Notes under the pieces: model-generated
The model's input: the letters and a program-made list of their open reading frames with translations, nothing else
Database searches by the model: none
What the model was told of the DNA's origin: nothing
Made by a program: the position numbers and the translations under genes
Part shown: in pieces, positions 25,569-35,725 of the stretch
Numbering within the stretch: the first letter of the stretch is position 1
Layout: the number at the start of each line of letters is the position of its first letter
Origin: Pseudomonadota bacterium
GTDB taxonomy: Bacteria; Pseudomonadota; Gammaproteobacteria; Xanthomonadales; SZUA-38
Assembly: GCA_039033415.1 (NCBI GenBank)
Contig: JBCCCR010000005.1
Coordinates: forward strand, 181,266-245,265
Length of the DNA: 64,000 bases
Reading direction: 5' to 3'

Positions 25569-25596
25569 CCTCTCCGTTCGTTTGGAGGGGACACCA

Positions 25597-28560
25597 ATGA
25601 CAACAGGAAAGCGCCCCCAATTTGGCGTGATTTTTGCCCTATTTTTTGCCCTTTGTATCGCTCCTGCGGCTATTCCTGCGGAAGCGCTGTCGGAGTTTTC
25701 AGAGGCTGAACTGCGCGAACGTGTTGAGTCCACCGACAACAGTCAAAAGCTGGCGGCGCTCGGCGAACTGTTGCTTCGTGGACGCCGAAAACCCTACGAC
25801 GATATTCAACAATTGCTCGATCTGGCTGAGTCGTTACAGGACACCCATCCTGACGCGGCACTTCGCAGCCAGATTCTCCATCACCTCAGCTGGTTTGCCG
25901 TTCGGAAAGGTAACCTGGATTCGGGCCTGACCTGGGCGAAGGCATCGCTCGAACTGTCCACGCCGCTTGGCGACAAGAATTTGATTGGCTGGAGTCAGTA
26001 TTCCCTCGGGGTGGCGTTTTACTATCGGTCTGATTCCGACGAGGCTCTAGCCGCCGCGACCGCGGCAGTCGAGGCGTTTGAGCAGGAGACAGCTCAGTCG
26101 GAGTCTGCGATGGCCCATACGCTGCTCGGGGTCGTCTATCGATCGCGCAGCAACTTTAATGCCGCACTCGCTCATCATGCGAGTTCACTCGAGATCTCCG
26201 AGGCCTTAAGCGATGCCGACGGAATCGCCAGAGCGAGAAACAACATCGGCCTGATCCATTGGAAGCTCGAGCAGTACGAAGAGGCCTACCGGGAACTTGA
26301 GCAGGCGGCCAACCACTATCGGAAAGGTGGCGTTCAGGGTCAGTTGGCGACGGTGGTCAGTAACCTCGGGCTGGTGCTGATCGAGCTTGGGGAGCCACGA
26401 CGCGCCCTCGAATACCTTGAGGAGGGTCTGGCGCTCGATGCCGTTCAATCAAACCCGAATCGTCGGGCCAAACTGCTGAGCAACGTCGCTTTTGCGCACG
26501 AAAAGCTGGGCGACGACAAAAAGAACCTCGAGATTCTTCTCGAAACGCGAGAACTGCGCGAGCAGATTGGCAACGCGTGGGGCATGTCCAGAACCCTGTC
26601 CGCGATTGGCCAGGTTTACCGCCGCGCTGGCGACCTTGCGCTGGCGGAGCAGGTATTCACCGAAGCGCTTGAGGCCGCCGAGTCAGCCAATGCATTGAGT
26701 GAACAACTGGAGATTCAAGAGGAGCTGGCCAACATCTACGAAGCGCTGGGCCGAGATAGTGATGCGTTGGCTGCACTGCGGCGCGCGCATGAAATCGAGG
26801 AGGAAATCGACTATCCAGGTGCCGCGAAACGCATCAAGGAACTTGAAGCTGCACGTCGGCTGGCAGAAAACGAGCTGGCTCTGGCTCGCCAGAGTCAGCG
26901 GCAGCGGCTGCTGTTGATTGCCGCCGCCTTCCTCGTGTTGCTGGCCGTAAGCCTAACGGCCTACGCCCGGTCCCGCGGGCGCCTGCTGTCGCAGGTTCAG
27001 CGAACCGCTCTCGAGCTCAGCGACTCAGAACAGCGCTATCGCAGTCTGTTCAACGACACGTCGGAACCGAGGTTGCTCATCGATCTCGAGGTGGGTCGGG
27101 TGATCGATGCCAACGAACCCGCGGCCGCGCTTTGCGGTCGCCCGGTTGCTGCAATACTTGGACAGGACCTGACAGAGCTTCAGCCGGAATGGCTCAGTCG
27201 GGCGCTGCTGCGGGGTGAAGAGGCGTCTCATTCCCCGATCGGGGTTCACGAATCCTGGTTCACGCCGTCGGGGGAGGAGGAGTTCGCCGACGTATGGATT
27301 GCGCCGGTGCCTCTTCAGGGGCGGCGCTGCGCGCTCGTGGCCATTCATGACACAACCGTCAATCGGCGTGAAGAAGAAGACCGCATCCGTCGCGGGCAGC
27401 TTGAATCGCTGGGCGTTCTTGCCGGCGGAATTGCACACGACTTTAACAACGCGCTGAGCGTGGTACTCGGCTACGTGACGCTGGCGCGCACCCACCTTGA
27501 TGAGAAATCGGGTACGGCGCGGCTGCTGGGGTCCGCTGAACGCTCCATCGATCACGCGGCAAAGTTGTCGAGCAATCTGCTGACGTTTTCTAAAGGTGGC
27601 GAGCCGCGCCGAGAGCGCCACGACATCGGGCTGAGGGTGACCGAAGCGGCGCAGGTCGCCACCGCCGGGTCCGGCGTCGAGCTCAAGCTGAGCACGGGCG
27701 CCGATCTCTGGGATGCTGACGTGGACCTCGGTCAGCTGAATCAGCTCATCAGCAACCTGATCCGCAACGCGATTCAAGCGATGGATGAACGGGGCGTACT
27801 TACCGTGGAGGCACACAACCACCTTGCGGTAGAACCGTTGAGTCCGTCGGTTAAAGCCGGGAACTTTGTGCAGATTGATGTCACAGACAGCGGACCGGGC
27901 ATCCCGACAACCATTCAAGGCAAAGTGCTCAACCCCTATTTTTCGACGACACCCGGTCACGCGGGACTGGGACTGGCAACCGCTTTTGCGATAGCGACCC
28001 GTCACGGGGGCTGGCTCACCTTTAAGAGTTCTGAAGGGCGCGGCACCACTTTTTCCGTCTATCTGCCAGCCAGCGTGGAGGGCAAATCCGGCACGGCCGC
28101 TGAGGGTCGCAAATCTGTCAAAGATCAAGAATCCGTTTTGGTCATGGACGACGATCAGGCAATCCAGCGGATGTACAGCAGGGTACTGAATCAGCTCGGC
28201 TATCAAGCCGAAATCACGGGTGAAGGCAGTGCTGCGGTTAAGCGCTATCGCGAGGCTTTCGAGGAAGGGGCGCCCTTTGACGTTGTCGTCATGGACCTCA
28301 CCGTGCCCGGCGGCATGGGCGGCAAGGATGCACTGGCTGAAATACAAAGATTTGATCCAGCGGTTCGCGCGGTGGTGGCCAGCGGCTATTCCAACGATCC
28401 GGTGATGGCCAACTATGAGGAGTCAGGCTTTCGAGCCGCTTTGCATAAGCCATTCAGTCTGCAGGCGTTGTCTACCTTGCTGCGAGAAGTGCTGGATGAG
28501 AGAACCAGCAAGACGCAAGCGGGCAGTCGACCAAAGACCCAGACCCGGAAAAGAATTTAG
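25597..28560 (+). CDS. TPR-PAS hybrid histidine kinase with receiver domain
   Basis: A 987-residue membrane sensor. A signal peptide or first helix (about 10-30) is followed by a periplasmic array of TPR repeats (about 50-410), a transmembrane helix (about 438-458), a PAS domain (about 475-590: SLFNDTSEPRLLIDLEVGRVIDANEPAAALCGR), HisKA with phosphoacceptor His614 (LAGGIAHDFNN), an HATPase domain (NLIRNAIQAM, DSGPGIP, GHAGLGLATAFAI) and a C-terminal receiver with Asp900 (VVMDLTVPGGMGG). GGAGGGG precedes ATG 25597. No response regulator gene is adjacent, so output passes through the fused receiver to a partner elsewhere. Confidence 0.93.
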   Translation: MTTGKRPQFGVIFALFFALCIAPAAIPAEALSEFSEAELRERVESTDNSQKLAALGELLLRGRRKPYDDIQQLLDLAESLQDTHPDAALRSQILHHLSWFAVRKGNLDSGLTWAKASLELSTPLGDKNLIGWSQYSLGVAFYYRSDSDEALAAATAAVEAFEQETAQSESAMAHTLLGVVYRSRSNFNAALAHHASSLEISEALSDADGIARARNNIGLIHWKLEQYEEAYRELEQAANHYRKGGVQGQLATVVSNLGLVLIELGEPRRALEYLEEGLALDAVQSNPNRRAKLLSNVAFAHEKLGDDKKNLEILLETRELREQIGNAWGMSRTLSAIGQVYRRAGDLALAEQVFTEALEAAESANALSEQLEIQEELANIYEALGRDSDALAALRRAHEIEEEIDYPGAAKRIKELEAARRLAENELALARQSQRQRLLLIAAAFLVLLAVSLTAYARSRGRLLSQVQRTALELSDSEQRYRSLFNDTSEPRLLIDLEVGRVIDANEPAAALCGRPVAAILGQDLTELQPEWLSRALLRGEEASHSPIGVHESWFTPSGEEEFADVWIAPVPLQGRRCALVAIHDTTVNRREEEDRIRRGQLESLGVLAGGIAHDFNNALSVVLGYVTLARTHLDEKSGTARLLGSAERSIDHAAKLSSNLLTFSKGGEPRRERHDIGLRVTEAAQVATAGSGVELKLSTGADLWDADVDLGQLNQLISNLIRNAIQAMDERGVLTVEAHNHLAVEPLSPSVKAGNFVQIDVTDSGPGIPTTIQGKVLNPYFSTTPGHAGLGLATAFAIATRHGGWLTFKSSEGRGTTFSVYLPASVEGKSGTAAEGRKSVKDQESVLVMDDDQAIQRMYSRVLNQLGYQAEITGEGSAAVKRYREAFEEGAPFDVVVMDLTVPGGMGGKDALAEIQRFDPAVRAVVASGYSNDPVMANYEESGFRAALHKPFSLQALSTLLREVLDERTSKTQAGSRPKTQTRKRI

Positions 28561-28590
28561 CGCACCGCCAAGAATAGACAGGTTGGAAGA

Positions 28591-28621
28591 GCCGGAGCCA
28601 AAGCAGGAATAAGGCTCCGGC
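28591..28621. terminator. Stem-loop between convergent genes
   Basis: GCCGGAGCC and GGCTCCGGC form a perfect 9-bp stem with a 13-base loop between the convergent kinase and dehalogenase-fusion genes. There is no T-run, so its termination strength is uncertain. Confidence 0.45.
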
Positions 28622-28693
28622 CTGTCGATCAACACCGCGCTGAACCGAGAGGGGTTCGTCGGCTGTATAAGCTGACCAGGACAAGTACGAGGA

Positions 28694-31183
28694 CTAAATG
28701 TCGTTCGCGTCGAAAAACTCCAGCAGTCGGCGAGCGATTTCCTCTCCCTGATCGTCCTGCAGGAAGTGTCCCGCTTCCGGCAGACGGTCGTGGGCTTGAC
28801 CCGCGGCACCGGGCACGTTGTCGATGAAGAACTGCTGCGTTTCGCAAGACCCTAGCAGCCCCGCGTCGTTGGCTCCCCAAAGGGTCAGGAACGGTCGGGT
28901 AAAGGAGGTTAAGCCCGCCAGTGCGGCCTGCGTTTCCCCCGGCACCTCGTTAATCAGAGACGGAAACTTCCGAGCGCCGGCCATGTAGAGCCGGCTCGGG
29001 AACGGTGCGTCGTAAGCCGCCTCCTCAGCTGCGGGTAATTCGAACCAGGTCAATGCTTCCAGCGTATCGCCGGGGCGAAACGATATTCCCTTCATGGCGT
29101 AGATCATCCAGTTGCCAAAGAAACTGCTTTCCTCCTGATCGAACAGCAAATCGCACCCCTCGTAGAAGGGCATCTGCTGCTCAGGTATCGCTCCGTAGGG
29201 AGACGCCAGAACTAGCACCTCATCCGTATCTTCCACCGCCGGAAAAGGCTCAAAGTCTGCAGGGATATCAGGCAGGTTGCCGTTGCCCACCGCAATGCTC
29301 GCAAACCACTCCGGATTGAGGCCGGCGACACGAAGCCCGATCAGGCTTCCCCAGTCCTGTACAAACAGGTTGATGTCTTCCAGTCTCAGCGCCTGGATAA
29401 ACTTTTCCAGACGGTCGGAGTGCCCGATGTACGTGTACGCATCGACGTCGATGGGTTTGTCCGATCGCCCGAGGCCCAGGTGGTCCATGGCGATCACGCG
29501 GTAACCACCCTCCGCCAGCACCGGGATCATTTTTCGATAGAGGTAAGACCAGCTCGGCTGCCCGTGGAGCAGCAACACCACTTCACCCGTGGCCGGACCG
29601 GCCTCTGCATACGCTTGGCGTAACCCGTCGATCTCCACAAAATTTGGCGGGTAGGGCCAGTCCGGGAGGTTGTCGAACGCGCTGTCTGGCGTGCGGACAA
29701 ATTTGACGCCCTCCTCGGTTTCCAGAATCTCTGCGTCAGCGCAGCTTGCATCTTGGTTCTCAGCGAGTTTGACGGCTTCGGAAACTTTGGCGCCGTCTGC
29801 CCCGCTCAGCTCGAACCGTGCTGTCGTGCAATCGGTGGCTACCGAAATGATCGTTCCCCAGGGGTCGAGATCCTCGCCCGGTGTTGGGGTTTCAAACGTC
29901 CCGCCCTCTCCACGAAAGGCGTTGAGAACACTGGCATCTCCGGGGCCCAGCCGCTCAGCGGTGGTCTCTGACACCAGCCATAGCGGTTCGCCCGCTGCGT
30001 CATAGCCGTAGTAAAAGATGGTGGTACCGGACTCCGACTCGATCACGTTGAAGCCCTCGCCATCGCGCGACGGCTCGAACCACAGCCCCGAAAAGCGAAA
30101 TTCATTGTCGAGGGTCAGGAGTTGGTATGAGTTTTCAAAATCATCCTGGATGACGGTGGCCTCAGCGCGCGTCTCGATGATGAGATCCTCATCCAGCGTT
30201 ACCGCTTCCCACCGCCAGCCGGCCGGCAAAGATAGCTCTGCACCAAGGCCCGGAAGCCGTTCAAGAGACAGATCAGGATCGACGGTTTTGGCGAAAGAAA
30301 ACATGACGTACTGCTTACCGTCATCAGCCGTCAGCCGGTAGATCTCCGAACCCGCCCAGAGCTCAAAGACATTTTCGCGCAGCACCGTGTTTTCGAGATA
30401 CGGCCCGCCGGCGCTCAGCTGTTCCTGGCTCACAAGCAAAGTGGCTTGACGCGCCATCTGGAGGTCTCCATACGTACGGATGACGTCGCCGGTAGAGTCG
30501 AAGCGACCACCGTCAGCCAGGCCCTGTCGCGGCCCGTTCATTCTGATGAAATCAGCGCCGTACTCCGCCTGGATGGCTTCAGCGTCGAGCGCGGCAAACC
30601 GTTCATCGGGACACTCATCGACAAACTGTGTTCCCCAAACCTCGACCGTTGCGCCAGCGTCACCGATAAAACCCAACAAAATCTCGCAATACTGTGCCCC
30701 CTTTCCGCTTTCGCCGCGGACGCTGCAGTAAGTCCCGTCAACGGCGGCCAGCCTCACGGCGTCAGACACCTTAAAGCCGTCCGGACCGCTCAACTCAAAA
30801 ACGGCGTTTCCGCAGTCTTCCAGCGAAACACTGGCGGTGCCCCAGACATCCAGCACCACCTGCTGCACGGGCCCGTCAAAGTTTCCACCGGCGCCGCGGT
30901 AGACCATGGCGGGCGCCTCAGCGTTGAGCGCCATGAGTGACGGGACGGTATCGCTCACCAGCCACAGCGGGTTGCCGAGAGCGTCATAGCCGTAGAAATA
31001 GAGCGTCACGCCCGCTCCGGACTCAACCACGCTGAAACCTTCACCGTCGAGGCTGGGATCAAACCACAGGCCAGCGATCCCGGAGCCGACGACGTTACTC
31101 GCCGCGTCCGTCGCCGGCACCTGGGCATTGGTTAGCGCGCTAAAACCTAAAAGAAAGGCAGCAATCAATCGTAAACCTGACAT
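28694..31183 (-). CDS. Exported haloalkane-dehalogenase-like hydrolase fused to two secreted beta domains
   Basis: An 829-residue exported protein; signal peptide MSGLRLIAAFLLGFSALTNAQ, start fixed by GGAGG nine bases before ATG 31183. Two copies of a beta-rich domain (about 35-155 and 363-485) share GLWF[DE]PS.DGEGF.V.ES and YGYDA.G.PLWLVS. Between them is a 160-residue region of unknown type. Residues about 493-829 match subfamily I haloalkane dehalogenases (DhlA-like): HGQPSWSYLYRKMIPV (Gln where DhlA has Glu), nucleophile and first halide-binding residue in QDWGS (Asp610-Trp611), an acid in WGANDAGLLG, base His in EAGHFLQDD. Known DhlA is cytoplasmic, so an exported fused form is unusual. 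Dehalogenase activity is inferred, and a related esterase is possible. Confidence 0.85.
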   Translation of the reverse strand: MSGLRLIAAFLLGFSALTNAQVPATDAASNVVGSGIAGLWFDPSLDGEGFSVVESGAGVTLYFYGYDALGNPLWLVSDTVPSLMALNAEAPAMVYRGAGGNFDGPVQQVVLDVWGTASVSLEDCGNAVFELSGPDGFKVSDAVRLAAVDGTYCSVRGESGKGAQYCEILLGFIGDAGATVEVWGTQFVDECPDERFAALDAEAIQAEYGADFIRMNGPRQGLADGGRFDSTGDVIRTYGDLQMARQATLLVSQEQLSAGGPYLENTVLRENVFELWAGSEIYRLTADDGKQYVMFSFAKTVDPDLSLERLPGLGAELSLPAGWRWEAVTLDEDLIIETRAEATVIQDDFENSYQLLTLDNEFRFSGLWFEPSRDGEGFNVIESESGTTIFYYGYDAAGEPLWLVSETTAERLGPGDASVLNAFRGEGGTFETPTPGEDLDPWGTIISVATDCTTARFELSGADGAKVSEAVKLAENQDASCADAEILETEEGVKFVRTPDSAFDNLPDWPYPPNFVEIDGLRQAYAEAGPATGEVVLLLHGQPSWSYLYRKMIPVLAEGGYRVIAMDHLGLGRSDKPIDVDAYTYIGHSDRLEKFIQALRLEDINLFVQDWGSLIGLRVAGLNPEWFASIAVGNGNLPDIPADFEPFPAVEDTDEVLVLASPYGAIPEQQMPFYEGCDLLFDQEESSFFGNWMIYAMKGISFRPGDTLEALTWFELPAAEEAAYDAPFPSRLYMAGARKFPSLINEVPGETQAALAGLTSFTRPFLTLWGANDAGLLGSCETQQFFIDNVPGAAGQAHDRLPEAGHFLQDDQGEEIARRLLEFFDANDI

Positions 31184-31429
31184 GTCGAAAACCTCCGTCA
31201 CTTGCTTGATGTGAGAAGCGTAGCGACGTGAAAGTCAGGTAACGCGGTGAAACTGCCAAGAACTGTTAAGGAGGTTCGGCGAGCGTTTGGTTACGCCAGC
31301 GTGGCCGCGCAGGGCCGCAATGAATCTCCGCTCAGAGAGGTGTTGCGAAAGGTTCGACCTCGCGTCACGCCAGGCGGCAGGGCACCCTTTGGCGCCGCTG
31401 CAGCCTGACGTGTTGCGGTTTTGGCGCGG

Positions 31430-34400
31430 CTAGCGCCAGCTGGGCGCGCCGGCGTCCCGCAGCGCGGTCTCCAGCTCCGCGAGCTGGCCGCTCAGCAGCG
31501 TATCCAGGTCCGCCCGGAAGGCGGCGAACTCCCGACCCGCAGTCTCAAAGTCCGCCCGCTGCGTTGCGGTCGGCGTCAGCGTGTTGCTCCAGCCGGTTGC
31601 CGCGTTGAACGCGCGCCCTCCGATCGATGGCGCAGTTGCCTCGTTGAGACCGCGGCGAATACTGTCGCCGGAGAGGCGGGTTCGCAAATGGCTCAGCGCT
31701 GCCGACATGGCGTCGAGCCGGATCAGCAGGGTTGGCTCAGTGCCGGCCGCGAGCACGGCCGCCGCCTTCATGTGAGACAGCAAATCCTGGGTTCGCGAAA
31801 GTTCCTCGTTCGCGTCGACGACCTGACGCATCAGCTCAGCGGTCGCCTGCTGGAAAGCCGCAACGTCAGCATAGTCGGTGCCGTCAGGCGCCGCCCGTAC
31901 GGGCTTCACCGCAAATGACTGGGGCTGGCCCAGCGGCGCAGCGGCTCCCTGGCTGATCGCAAAGAGCTGAACGGTATAGTTTCCGGGTGCCGCCAGCGGG
32001 CCGAGCGGATCGTTGACCCACGGCGGCGTGAACTCTGGGGTTGAGAGGTCCACCGCGTCGGGTGCAGGCAGACGAAGATCCCAGGTCGCGCGATGTGTCC
32101 CCGCCTGATTGCTGGCCTGAAGCCACCGAATAGGCTTGCCGGTGGCGTCACTGATCCGGAGCAGGACTCGCGGCTCCGCCTCGACGGCCTCCTGACCCAG
32201 AGCCTCCCAGCCGGGGAACGCCACGTCTTTGCCCTCCTCGCGCAGCGTTTTCTCGCCATCTTGGCGAAGCTGCTTTTGTGTTTTGAAAGCCTCGGGGAGG
32301 TAATAGGTGAGCGTCGCGCCAAAGTCCGGGTTCGGGGTGCGGAAGCTGTCGCTGCCCATGGTCGGCATCCCAACGGCCTGCCCCGGAACCGACGGCACGT
32401 ACCACCAGGCATCCCTAACCGGAAATACGGTCGCCTGTTCGCCGAAGGCTTTCCCGGCCATCGATCGAAGCGAGGAGTAGTCATCGAGAATGTAGATTCC
32501 GCGGCCGAATGTAGCCCCGACCAGGTCGTTATCGCGCCGCTGCAGCTTGATGTCCCGGAACGCAATCGTCGGTGCACCGGAGAGCTTGTGCCAGTTTTCG
32601 CCGCCGTTGATGCTGAAATAGACGCCGTACTCAGCGCCCAAAAACAGCAGGTTCGCGTTCTCATGGTCCTGCTGGATTGCCCAGGCAATCGTGTCCTCGG
32701 GCAGGTCTCCGGCGATCGACCGCCAGCTCTTGCCCTGGTCGGTACTAACAAAGACGTAAGGTGCAAAGTCGCCCAGCTTGTGGCCGTCAGCCACGGCAAA
32801 GACGGTCGACGCATCGTGCTGTGAAGCTTCCAGGTCATTGATAAACAGCGGGCTCGTTTTGCTGGGCAAAGCCGCCGCGGACTGCCACTGTGACCCGCTT
32901 TCACCGGACACGTGGATCTGCCCGTCATCCGTCCCCGCGTAAAGCACGCCCTCGCTCACCGGCGATTCGGTCAGTGCGGTGATCGTGGCGTACTTGGACA
33001 TAGCGCCATAGTCATGAAGCGCGTCGACGCTCCAGCTTCGGCCCTGGTACTCCAGCTCGTAACGGTTGTCAGCGCTGGTCAGGTCCTCGCTGATCGCCTG
33101 CCACGCGTTGCCCTTGTCGTCGCTGCGCCAGACTCGCTGCGAGCCGACGTAAAGCCTCGCCGGATCATGAGGACTGATCAGGATCGGCGTATCCCAGTTC
33201 CAGCGTTCCGGGTCCTCACCCGGACCGGGCTGGGGCTGGATATGAACAAGCTCATTGCTGTCGCGGTGATGGCGAAACATGTAGCCCTGTTGGTATTCCA
33301 TGTAGGCGATGTTGCTGTCGCTCGGGTCGAAGGCCACGGCGTAGCCGTCCGCGCCCAGGGGCACATACCAATCCTGGTTGCGGACACCCTCAGTGATCAT
33401 GGTGCGGGAAGGGCCAAACAGCGTGCCGAGATCCTGGGCCCCGGCCAGGATGTTGTAGAAAGGTTCGGTGTTGTCTACCGCAATCTTGTAGAACTGCGAT
33501 ATCGGGAGATTCGGGAAGTGGCGCCAGGTCACGCCCTGATCGAAGGTCTCATACAGCCCCGCGTCCGTGCCCGCCAGCAGGTGTAGATCATTCGCCGGAT
33601 CGATCCACAGCGCGTGGTTGTCGCTGTGCTTTTCTCTTCCGGTGCCCAGCACCGAGAAGCTTGCGCCGGCATCGCGGGTGACCCGAAAGAACACGTCCAT
33701 CTGAAAGACCAGGTCCGGATTCTGCTGCGACGCGGCCAGCTCCTGGTAGTAATGCGGACCCGTGCCGCCAGAGGTGTAGGGGTTCTGATGGCTCCAGCTC
33801 TCGCCGGAGTCGGAGGACCGGTAAAAACCTTTTTCTTCGTCCCCGGCTTCGATGGTTGCATAGACGCGGCTCGGGTCAGCCGCGGTGACGGCCAGACCAA
33901 TCTTGCCGACGTCACCTTCCGGCAACCCTCGGCTCTTTCGGCTCCACGTGGCGCCGGCGTCCGTAGATTTGTAGACACCGCCGTTGGGACCGCCAGCCAT
34001 CAGACCCCAAACGTGGCGGCGGCGCTCATAGGCGGCAGCGTAGATGACGTCGGGATTGCCCGGATGAAATTCGATGTCAGTGACGCCGGTGTTTTCATCG
34101 ATCTGCAGCACCGCCTCCCAGCTGGTCCCGCCGTCTGTGGTTTTGTAGACCCCTCGTTCACCGCCTGCCGCCCATAGCGGTCCTTCGGCCGCCACGTAGA
34201 CCACGTCGCTGTCGCGCGGGTCGATCAGAATCTTTCCGATATGCTCCGATTCACCGAGACCCAGGTTGGTCCAGGTCGCGCCCGCGTCGCCGCTCTTGTA
34301 GACACCGCTGCCCCAGCCGACGTGGCGACCGCTGACGTTTTCACCGGTCCCCACCCACACAACGTCCGGATTACTTGGATCGACCGCCACATCGCCAATC

Positions 34401-34717
34401 GAGTAGGACGGTTGATCGTCGAAGATCGGCGTCCAGCTGGTGCCCGCATTGACACTTTTCCAGACTCCGCCAGAGCCCACGGCGACGTACCAGAGGTTTT
34501 TATGGTCTGGATGGATGGCGATATCGGCGATTCGCCCTCCCATGAGCGCCGGGCCGATGCTCCGCAGCTTCAGTCCCTTGGCCGCATCCGCAATAGTTTC
34601 TGATTCCTGGCTGATAACGTTTCCGGAGGCCAGCACAAAGCAGACGGCGAAAACCCAACGCCAAGGGGTTTGTTTGACTGGCTGATGAGCAAGGTTCGAT
34701 CGGATTTCTAGCTTCAA
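31430..34717 (-). CDS. Exported BNR/sortilin-like beta-propeller protein (paralog 2)
   Basis: A 1095-residue exported protein with a signal segment (about 19-37, WRWVFAVCFVLASGNVISQ). Asp-box blades recur: VWKSVNAGTSW, VYKSGDAGATW, VYKTTDGGTSW, VYKSTDAGATW, FYRSSDSGESW and VWRSDDKGNAW. The opening LRSIGPALMGGRIADIAIHP aligns with paralogs 1 and 3 but is more distant. After the propeller (about residue 800) come a beta segment with ATWDLRLPAPD and a helical C-terminus. Start is TTG 34717. The gene lies 246 bases upstream of the dehalogenase fusion. No catalytic site is assignable; protein-protein or glycan binding is likely. Confidence 0.88.
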   Translation of the reverse strand: MKLEIRSNLAHQPVKQTPWRWVFAVCFVLASGNVISQESETIADAAKGLKLRSIGPALMGGRIADIAIHPDHKNLWYVAVGSGGVWKSVNAGTSWTPIFDDQPSYSIGDVAVDPSNPDVVWVGTGENVSGRHVGWGSGVYKSGDAGATWTNLGLGESEHIGKILIDPRDSDVVYVAAEGPLWAAGGERGVYKTTDGGTSWEAVLQIDENTGVTDIEFHPGNPDVIYAAAYERRRHVWGLMAGGPNGGVYKSTDAGATWSRKSRGLPEGDVGKIGLAVTAADPSRVYATIEAGDEEKGFYRSSDSGESWSHQNPYTSGGTGPHYYQELAASQQNPDLVFQMDVFFRVTRDAGASFSVLGTGREKHSDNHALWIDPANDLHLLAGTDAGLYETFDQGVTWRHFPNLPISQFYKIAVDNTEPFYNILAGAQDLGTLFGPSRTMITEGVRNQDWYVPLGADGYAVAFDPSDSNIAYMEYQQGYMFRHHRDSNELVHIQPQPGPGEDPERWNWDTPILISPHDPARLYVGSQRVWRSDDKGNAWQAISEDLTSADNRYELEYQGRSWSVDALHDYGAMSKYATITALTESPVSEGVLYAGTDDGQIHVSGESGSQWQSAAALPSKTSPLFINDLEASQHDASTVFAVADGHKLGDFAPYVFVSTDQGKSWRSIAGDLPEDTIAWAIQQDHENANLLFLGAEYGVYFSINGGENWHKLSGAPTIAFRDIKLQRRDNDLVGATFGRGIYILDDYSSLRSMAGKAFGEQATVFPVRDAWWYVPSVPGQAVGMPTMGSDSFRTPNPDFGATLTYYLPEAFKTQKQLRQDGEKTLREEGKDVAFPGWEALGQEAVEAEPRVLLRISDATGKPIRWLQASNQAGTHRATWDLRLPAPDAVDLSTPEFTPPWVNDPLGPLAAPGNYTVQLFAISQGAAAPLGQPQSFAVKPVRAAPDGTDYADVAAFQQATAELMRQVVDANEELSRTQDLLSHMKAAAVLAAGTEPTLLIRLDAMSAALSHLRTRLSGDSIRRGLNEATAPSIGGRAFNAATGWSNTLTPTATQRADFETAGREFAAFRADLDTLLSGQLAELETALRDAGAPSWR

Positions 34718-34880
34718 GATGATGACTCTCTAATGTGTGTAGCGCCGCGCTATGGGCCGGTGCTTTGCCGGGCTCAAGATCATATCGGGATTCGACGGGG
34801 GGTTCAGCGCCCGCTGTTCCCTAAATCACGCGAACCACGCCGTGCAGCTGAGCGCCGGACCGCGTGTTAGGCTCCGGCTC

Positions 34881-35627
34881 GTGCCTGAGGATGCCCTCGA
34901 AATCGTTTACGCTGACGACCATCTCGTCGCCATCAACAAGCCCCCCGGCCTGCTGACCCATCGCAGCGCCGTAGACCGACACGAGAGGCGTTTTGCCCTG
35001 CAGCTGCTCCGCGACCAGCTGGGTAAGCGAGTGTTCCCCGTCCATCGACTGGATAAACCCACTTCCGGAGTGCTGCTGTTTGCCCTGTCCAGCGAGGGGG
35101 CGAGAGAGCTATCGGGTCACTTTGCATCGAGGCTGGTACAAAAGCGCTACCTCGCCGTAGTGCGAGGGGTGTGCCAGGATGAGGGCGTGATCAATCACCC
35201 GCTCAAAGAAAAGCTGGACAAAATGACCGACAAAAAGGCAACCCGCGACAAACCGGCCCAGGCCGCGGAGACCTTTTATCGACGAGTAGCCGAAGTTGAA
35301 CTGGCGGTCCGCGTAGATCGCTACCCGCACACCCGCTACTCGCTGGTGCACCTTGAGCCCAAGACCGGCCGCAAGCATCAGCTTCGGCGCCACATGAAGC
35401 ACCTCGGTCATCCCATAATCGGCGACAGCACCCACGGCAAAGGTGTACACAACCGATTCTTTGCCAGTCGCTTCGCCTGTCATCGCCTGCTCCTGGCCTG
35501 TACCGCCATCAAACTGGCACACCCCATGACCCGCCGCCCCCTCACGATCGAAGCGAAGCCCGGTGAAGCATTCGAGCGTATGCTGAGCGAGTTCGGCTGG
35601 AAGAGTGCTCTCGCGAGTTTCCTTTGA
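34881..35627 (+). CDS. truC: tRNA pseudouridine synthase, TruC/RluA family
   Basis: A 248-residue RluA-family pseudouridine synthase. EIVYADDHLVAINKPPGLLTHRSAVDR is the TruC-type N-terminus, VHRLDKPTSGVLLFAL holds the catalytic Asp of the HRLD motif, and KTGRKHQLRRHMKHLGHPIIGDSTHG closes the fold. The TruC-like HRS string suggests modification of U65 in tRNA, though another RluA target cannot be excluded. GTG 34881 is preferred because homologues begin close to this point; the open frame extends to 34752 with no obvious homology. Confidence 0.85.
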   Translation: MPEDALEIVYADDHLVAINKPPGLLTHRSAVDRHERRFALQLLRDQLGKRVFPVHRLDKPTSGVLLFALSSEGARELSGHFASRLVQKRYLAVVRGVCQDEGVINHPLKEKLDKMTDKKATRDKPAQAAETFYRRVAEVELAVRVDRYPHTRYSLVHLEPKTGRKHQLRRHMKHLGHPIIGDSTHGKGVHNRFFASRFACHRLLLACTAIKLAHPMTRRPLTIEAKPGEAFERMLSEFGWKSALASFL

Positions 35628-35725
35628 GGGTGGTGTGCTTTTCTCCCGCGATTGGCATTGTGGTTTATGAGTACGATTTCACTTTGTCTAGATCGACCTG
35701 CACCGGATTGCTTAAGAGACCCGCG

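Noticed and set aside
27025..28347. 440-codon open frame opposite the hybrid kinase
   Set aside because: Lies fully antisense to PAS, HisKA and ATPase domains and contains no recognisable motif.
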